Shown one piece after another: positions 58,352-64,000 of a stretch of 64,000 nucleotides of DNA. The notes below the pieces were generated by a model that ran no database searches, was not told the DNA's origin, and worked only from the letters and a program-made list of their open reading frames with translations. The stretch is taken from contig CM057060.1 of assembly GCA_029945375.1 (NCBI GenBank), forward strand, positions 2,604,001 to 2,668,000, written 5' to 3'. This DNA is from Agaricus subrufescens (lineage: Eukaryota > Basidiomycota > Agaricomycetes > Agaricales > Agaricaceae). Every line of letters begins with the position of its first letter. The stretch's first letter is position 1. The position numbers and the translations under genes are program-made.

Positions 58352-60460
58352 CTAATCCTCTGTTACCTCAGACTTGTCAGAAACCTCCTTCGCCTTCTCT
58401 CCTCCCCCAAATTGACTGAGCCTCTTCAAACCCGCGATAACACTCTTCGTTCTCTTTCGGCCCCCCTTTCTCTTCGCATTCGGGGCCGAGTCCTCAACGG
58501 CTACACTTTCTACATCCGCATTTATCTGCTTCTTCACCTCCTCAGCGCTTTCCACTTGCACAGTCTGAGAGTCTTCGCTCGACTGGGACTGCATTGGTAT
58601 CATACCAGCAGTTCCGCCGCCACCAACAAGCTTAATGGTCGCAGATGGCTCCTCCTGGTCTTCATCCTCCTCATCACTCTCCCTTCCGTCCTTGTCTCCC
58701 ACCACTACAAATTCGGCGTTAGACTTTTTTGCTTTCGCACCAGCCAGTGTGGTTTCTGTCGGTGACATGGGTGCCAGATCTAATGATGGTCGAGCAGAGT
58801 CCACTAACAAATCCCGAACAGCTTCTACTGGTGCCTCAGTCAGAGGGTCAACCAGAGGTGTCGTAGCATCCTCATGTTGAGTTCTGAAACCGGCAAGAGG
58901 CTCAGTTTCAGGTTTTATGGGCGTGAATGGAGGGTGTGCTCGCATGTCTAGTGACTCATCGTCTACCGACGGGAGTTGGTTGCGGCCTCGCGCTCTGCCT
59001 GCTTCAAGGTCACCCTCCTCATAGTCAGGTGACGATGACTCTTCTTCAATATCCTGTACAGTTGGCAGGTCAACAGGTCGCGGGACTGGAGGTCTAGTCA
59101 CAGAGATGCTGGGTATCTGTGAGCTACGATTTCCGTTGACCGGTGGGGGTGTGGGATCTTCTACATCCGCGAGGACTGTGACAGGAGTCTGTGTATCAGA
59201 CCGTTGGTTGACATCATCAGTAACCTAGAAAAAAAAAACCTCAATGAAACTTCAAATACGGACGGTGAAATTTAGTACTGTACCCTTGCATTATCATCCG
59301 CCCCGGGCTGTAACAGGGAATCATCTGTGATAACTCCGGCTTCATACCATTTTCTGAGACTCCGGTCTGCCCATGCTTCCATCACGTTCCAACCTTTATA
59401 TTCTCCAGTCAACCTGAGCCCACCCACACCACCCGTATCACCACCCCCATCTCCCTGCCCTCTTCCTCTTCCATCGTAAAAGTAGCCTTCATACCCAAGT
59501 TCGTCTTCACTATCATCACTTGTCTCAGCAGGGCCTACTTCAAAACCCTCGCCGCTTTCCAGCTCCTCCGCAAATGCAGCAAGCCATTTCGCCCATCCAG
59601 TAGAACCATCACCCCTCCACAAAACGACTTTGGTATCGAAATCTCTGCCAAAAACGATGACCTGTCCAGGAATACCACCTTCCGCAGGGTTAAGATCAAC
59701 ACCAATATAATTGCCGGCCCTATCCGCGATAAGGGGTATCCATCCCTTTTGCGAGTACTCTTTCCTCACCCAGCCGGTGGGTATACTCATCATAATCTCC
59801 TTCAGCCTCTCATTAGCACCCGTAGTCGGATCTGTATCGACTTCTCTCCAAAACCTCCACTCCTCAAAGACATCTTCCAAAGGCAAGAGTGTGAGACCGA
59901 AAAACAGCCCTTCAGAACATCCAGCAGCACTTTCGGCCTCTTGGCCGTCGCACACGAGATAAGACTCCCTGACGACTTGAGGTAGAGCAAAACCAAACTG
60001 CAGTTCGATTTGCGCGAGATCTGCGGGGAGAATGCCGTAGTTTAGGGTATCACCTAGTTCAGGGTATTCTGTGCTGAGCCACGAGCGGATGCGGGCCCAT
60101 GTGCTTGCGAGCGGTGGGTATGTGGGTCGGGTCGAAGTAAGGGGGCTATGTAGGGCATCCATGTGTGTTGGGAGGAGGGAGGTCGGGCGTGCGACGTGGG
60201 AGAGGCCGGCCCTGGGAAGAGGGTGAGCGTGCCAGGCCGGGCAACGGGAAGAAAAAGAAAAAGACTGACGAGGTGGGGACGTAGCCGTAGGACTGCGGGC
60301 CCTGGGGCGGGTAGGTGTAGAGCGACGGGCTGGGCGGGGGGTTGAAGGCGTCGGGGTGGTTGTGGGCGGGGAGGGGGAGGGCGAAGGCGTCGCCGGTGTG
60401 GTCGAGCGTGCGGGCCTTGGATGCGCGGCCGGGGGCAAAGAGGTCGGCGAGCCAGCCCAT
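58352..60460 (-). CDS. KNR4: KNR4/SMI1 cell-wall synthesis and stress regulator
   Basis: Intrinsically disordered hub protein that links cell-wall integrity (Slt2/calcineurin) signalling to glucan synthesis in fungi. Exons: 60270-60460, 59284-60211, 58352-59224; 663 codons plus stop. N-terminus MGWLADLFAPGRASK and a Pro-rich arm, then the SMI1/KNR4 domain at about residues 90-270: STWARIRSWLSTEYPEL, PADLAQIELQFGFALPQVV, GLFFGLTLLPLEDVFEEWRF, GWIPLIADRAGNYIGVDL, VIVFGRDFDTKVVLW. The C-terminal 350 residues are acidic and Ser/Pro-rich with a basic patch KRKGGRKRTKS. The first donor is GTCAGT; the start at 60458-60460 is the first ATG in frame after an upstream stop-free stretch without ATG. It is only 86 bp from the 3' end of the SCOT gene, in the same direction. 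Confidence 0.9.
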
Positions 60461-60546
60461 CGTCGTCGTCCAGTCCTCCTGAGGCGTGCAAGGCAAAACA
60501 CTGCTGTATTATGTAACCCCCTATATTTACTCTCACAAATTAGACA

Positions 60547-62560
60547 CTAGAACCGTCCCAGCTCCCCCCGCACCCGGAAGTCACACCCCGTCTTCGCCTT
60601 CACCTCCTCCACGCTCACCCCCTCCGCCACGTCCGTCAGCTCCAGCTCCCCAGCCGCCCGGTCGACGTTGAACACCGCCAGCTCGGTCACAATCGTGCTC
60701 ACACTCCTCGCACCCGTCAGCGGCAACGCGCACTCCTTCAAAATCTTCGGTGCTCCATTCTTGGCGCAATGCTCCATAACTACGATCACCTTCGTCTTGT
60801 CAGGGTTGGATACCAGATCCATTGCTCCTCCAATACCTAATGGATAAAAAATCAATATATATGTATATGTACATTCTCCCGCTTACCCTTGAGCATCTTG
60901 CCCGGGATCATGAAGTTGGCGATGTCTCCCGCCTGAGAGACTTCCATGGCCTGCGGCGCACGTGAGATTGTCGTCCACATGTTACATACGGAAAACTTAC
61001 TCCGAGGATTGCCACGTCAATATGCCCACCACGAATCATTGCAAACGAATCACTCGAGTCTAAAGCGCACAAGGTCAGCCTAAACATTACCCAACTCCGT
61101 GAATATCTCACCAAAGACTGATGCTCCAGGAAGTAGTGTTACCGTTTCTTTACCAGCATTGATCAAATCACTGCCATCCCATCAAAAACACGCGAAAAAG
61201 AAAGAACCACAATAGCAACCCACGCATCGAGTTTTTCCTTGGTCGGGTACGGTCCCATTCCAAGAATTCCATTCTCGCTCTGCAGCCACACGCGAACTCC
61301 TGCCGGTAAATGCTCAGGTACTAACGTCGGCATTCCAATACCCAAGTTGACATAGAATCCATCCTTGATTTCCTTGGCTGCTCGCTTGGCGATCTTGTGT
61401 CGGAGCTCCTTTGCTTTGGCCTTTGCAGGGTCGAGTTGTTCTTTTGCGGCACCCGATTCCGCTAGAGTTTCGAATTCGATACGCTTTTCAACCGTAGCGG
61501 GAACAATTCGGTCAACATAGACACCAGGCAGATGAATCGCATTGGGCGAGATAGAACCGACAGGAACGATATTTTCAGCCTAGTCAAAGTTGATTGAACC
61601 GAAGTCTAAAATTCGCGGATCAAAACAATCATACCTCGACGATCGTCAACTTCGCTGCCCTCGCCATAGGCGTACTGAAGTTGTTCGACGCATAACGGAA
61701 AACACAGTTGCCAACCTCGTCCGCCTTCCAAGCCCTAACAAAGGCAACATCCGCAGGAATAGCCGTTTCAAGAACGTATTTTCTCCCATTAAATTCCTTA
61801 GTTTCTTTCTTGATTCCCGGAATAGCAATCCCATTCTTCGCTCCTCCAGGACTGTAGCGCTGGGGTATCTCACCCTTTTCAATAGCAGTTGATGCTCCAG
61901 TCGGTGTGTAAAATCCAGGAATACCGGCAGCACCGGCACGAATACGTTCGGCAAGGGTACCTTGTGGTACAAGTTCGAGAGTGATATCACCATTGAGGAA
62001 CGCACTTTCAAATACTTTGTTTCTAGTACATGCATTAGTAAAATCGAAATCTCAAAGCAAGGCATGAAACTTACCCTCCAGGGTATGAAGCAATAAGTTT
62101 ACCAAGTTGTCCACTGTTCATCAACAGACCTACATACACCCCATCAGCACATAACCACCAATTTTTCGCCAAAAAGCCGCATTACCCAACCCGGAATCAA
62201 CAGTTCCACAGTTATTCGAAACACCAGTCAAATTCTGGACCTCCTTCCTCTTAGTCAACGCAGTCAACAGAGTATCTAGAGCCGCCCTCCAACATTAACG
62301 CAGGCATCAGGGGGAGGGGGGGGGGGAACAACATCCACTTTACCTGGGACACCAGCCAAACCAAATCCCCCAACCATCACAGTCTGACCAGTCTCGACAT
62401 CCTTAATAGCTTCTTCCACCGATTTCCAAACTTTCGTTTTCAGTGTTTCCACTGGTGTGCTGTATGTCCTGATCACGGCTACGAACCGGATCTTGGAAAG
62501 TGCTGATGTTTGTCTTGCATACGCGAGCGACCCTCCTCGGGCAAGTCGTGTCGCCAACAT
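60547..62560 (-). CDS. OXCT1: Succinyl-CoA:3-oxoacid CoA-transferase, mitochondrial
   Basis: Moves CoA from succinyl-CoA to acetoacetate (ketone-body use) or related 3-oxoacids in the mitochondrial matrix. Exons: 62344-62560, 62186-62275, 62075-62129, 61635-62022, 61224-61579, 61112-61170, 61001-61059, 60887-60950, 60547-60836; 525 codons plus stop (animal SCOT is 520). Presequence [18 protein letters not shown], subunit A-like half with [41 protein letters not shown]; linker [12 protein letters not shown]; subunit B-like half with [17 protein letters not shown], active-site Glu in [36 protein letters not shown]. Intron 1 skips a poly-C/G stretch and uses the CTCTAG acceptor; the nearer GGAG would bring in a stop. 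Fusion of A and B halves is normal for the eukaryotic enzyme. Confidence 0.94.
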
Positions 62561-64000
62561 TCTGGTACACAAGCGTTGTCAGGGGGGGAGGAGGAGGAGG
62601 AAAAAATAGTCTTGCGACACAAAAATACGAGTGAGAGAGTTTCAAGTGGGTCGTTGGAGAGCCCTGGCAAAGGGGGGTTTGAACCGCGAGATATGATCCG
62701 GATCAAAACCCTGAAAGTTACTGAACCGCACTACAGGCGCAGACGAGAGACAAGAGACAGCTCAGGAGAGAGAAATGCGTAGGAGAGAGAAAAGGAAGCG
62801 GGATGAGCCGGGAATCCGTTCGGGGTTTTATACGGGGATGACGATAGAAGAGAGTGTGGGGAAACGCTTAATCTTCTCTTATCCCCCTTGCTCATTCGGA
62901 ACATGTATTTACCGTAAACCTCTTCCCTCCCAAAACTAATAAGTATGACTTATCTCTAGGCAGTTTATAGTAACCTTTTCTCACTCAAGACACTCGAGGC
63001 TACACGACCATTCTCACATTGGAGACAAATTCGGACCAATTTCACATCTCGGCCTTAACCAACTATTGTTCATATGACGCGGTAGTAGTAAGGCCAGGGG
63101 CCAAACATCGCCGATCACTTATGCCTTTCATACTCTTACTGTCATCCTGAGGAGAAAGTGTAGCAACCCACATTGGTGAGCCTGGTACTATGTACAAAAG
63201 ACACAATCACTCATGTACATACCTCAGGGATGAGAGACCATCCTGGATCCCGGAAAGGATTCGCAAACATCGTTCAAGATATAATCCATTGCTACAACTT
63301 CGTCTCTCCTCTTTCGACTCCTCATTCCATATTCGATGCGGGTGATACTAGTCTACCACAGCAGATCATATGAGATGCCAAGAAACCCCACAGGCATTTG
63401 CAGCACACTCTACGACTGCCCTTTATCACACGAAGAAGCTTTATCTACAAGAAAACCTATATTTACCGATAATAGCAATAATAATAAAGAGTATCTCCTC
63501 CACTCAGACAACTCTCGAATATAGCTGACAATATGTCCCATAGATACCTTCAACGATGAACACCGTCTCTCAGCTTAAATTCCCCGACGGCCTCACGACT
63601 ACTAGTATCAACTTCCACCCCTGATACACTGTAGATCAAGAGCGACTTGGGCTGGTCAACACTGCCCTCATCCGCCATAAGAACCAATATCATATTGCCC
63701 AATCACTCCAGACACATGTGCACCACGGGCATACACGCAACACTCAGAATAGCGATCAATCCACGATCAGGTACATCTGGAAGCCGAAATTACCGTCGGA
63801 TCCACCTGGAACGTGACGCCGCCGGAGGACACTATTTTGCACAACGACATGTGTATGCGGCCACGATTTATGAATATCGGAAAAGTGGAGAGGACTCAAC
63901 AATCTCTCAGTTGTTCATCAACTTCTTCGAGCCATAGTTGAAAACGAGTCAAACAAGGTGAGGAACGACGCGTCTATTCAGAAATAAAATTGATATTAAC
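62561..64000. other. Upstream region of SCOT and right edge, no supported gene
   Basis: Contains the presumed SCOT promoter. A short plus-strand frame at 63647-63937 (GTSGSRNYRRIHLERDAAGG) has no recognised domain; it could be an exon of a gene beyond the edge. No RNA gene or repeat recognised. Confidence 0.4.

Noticed and set aside
58635..60350. Plus-strand frames opposite KNR4
   Set aside because: Shadows of the Pro/Ser- and acidic-rich coding strand.
62650..62700. GGTTCAAACCC on the minus strand resembling a tRNA B box
   Set aside because: Upstream sequence does not fold into D and anticodon arms and lacks an A box at the right distance.
63647..63937. Plus-strand frame of 96 codons near the right edge
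   Set aside because: No recognised domain, no ATG context support; might be an exon of a gene beyond the window but cannot be supported.

Overview
The window looks like a piece of a mushroom-forming basidiomycete (Agaricomycetes) nuclear genome. The genes are broken by many 45-60 bp GT-AG introns. The cellular genes are ordinary eukaryotic housekeeping genes. The accessory genes (a DUF6535 membrane protein, a Plavaka/CACTA-like transposase, Ty3/Gypsy elements) are typical of that group. There are no bacterial operons, rRNA genes, CRISPR arrays or recognisable tRNA genes. All gene models were spliced by hand; reading phase was checked across every junction. Almost every model closes in frame, and the exceptions are stated.

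Layout. 0-21.6 kb is conserved euchromatin: the 5' part of glutathione reductase (minus, running off the left edge), a Ser-rich conserved orphan (minus), an 8.7 kb stretch with no convincing gene, SCAP (minus), and the divergently transcribed PDX1 and HAT1 (plus). SCAP and PDX1 share a 142 bp intergenic region. 21.6-28.4 kb is AT-rich, strongly CpG-depleted repeat DNA. It holds a MITE, and a foldback element with TA duplications that was hit by a solo LTR (duplication GCAT), which was itself hit by a second solo LTR (duplication TCGC). A perfect 128 bp hairpin lies inside a third LTR fragment. 28.4-51.5 kb is a mobile-element cluster. A Plavaka-type transposase gene is split in mid-codon-frame by a young 15.1 kb Ty3/Gypsy element (30162-45251, duplication TCGT, LTRs differing at only two seen positions). 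Two decayed hypothetical genes flank it. 52-64 kb returns to host genes, all on the minus strand: DUF6535 protein, a chromodomain integrase remnant, MSC7-type aldehyde dehydrogenase, KNR4/SMI1 and mitochondrial SCOT.

The most unusual object is the 15 kb Gypsy element. Gag, protease and pol lie in three successive frames, each one step back from the last. Each upstream frame stops directly after a slippery-looking run; the second is the canonical A_AAT_TTT followed by TAA. Between integrase and the 3' LTR the element carries two antisense genes with introns (four and about six exons; 684 and about 467 codons of product). Introns on the antisense strand would not be removed from the sense genomic RNA, so such genes could persist through retrotransposition. 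I recognise no function for either product. Pol also holds three in-frame TGA codons, and both LTR differences are C/T changes at CpG, so the copy seems to be decaying by CpG deamination.

The host genes do not form a cluster with one job. They cover mitochondrial and cytosolic redox (GLR1), sterol sensing (SCAP), pyruvate dehydrogenase assembly (PDX1), histone acetylation (HAT1), aldehyde oxidation (MSC7), cell-wall/cell-cycle coordination (KNR4) and ketone-body use (SCOT).
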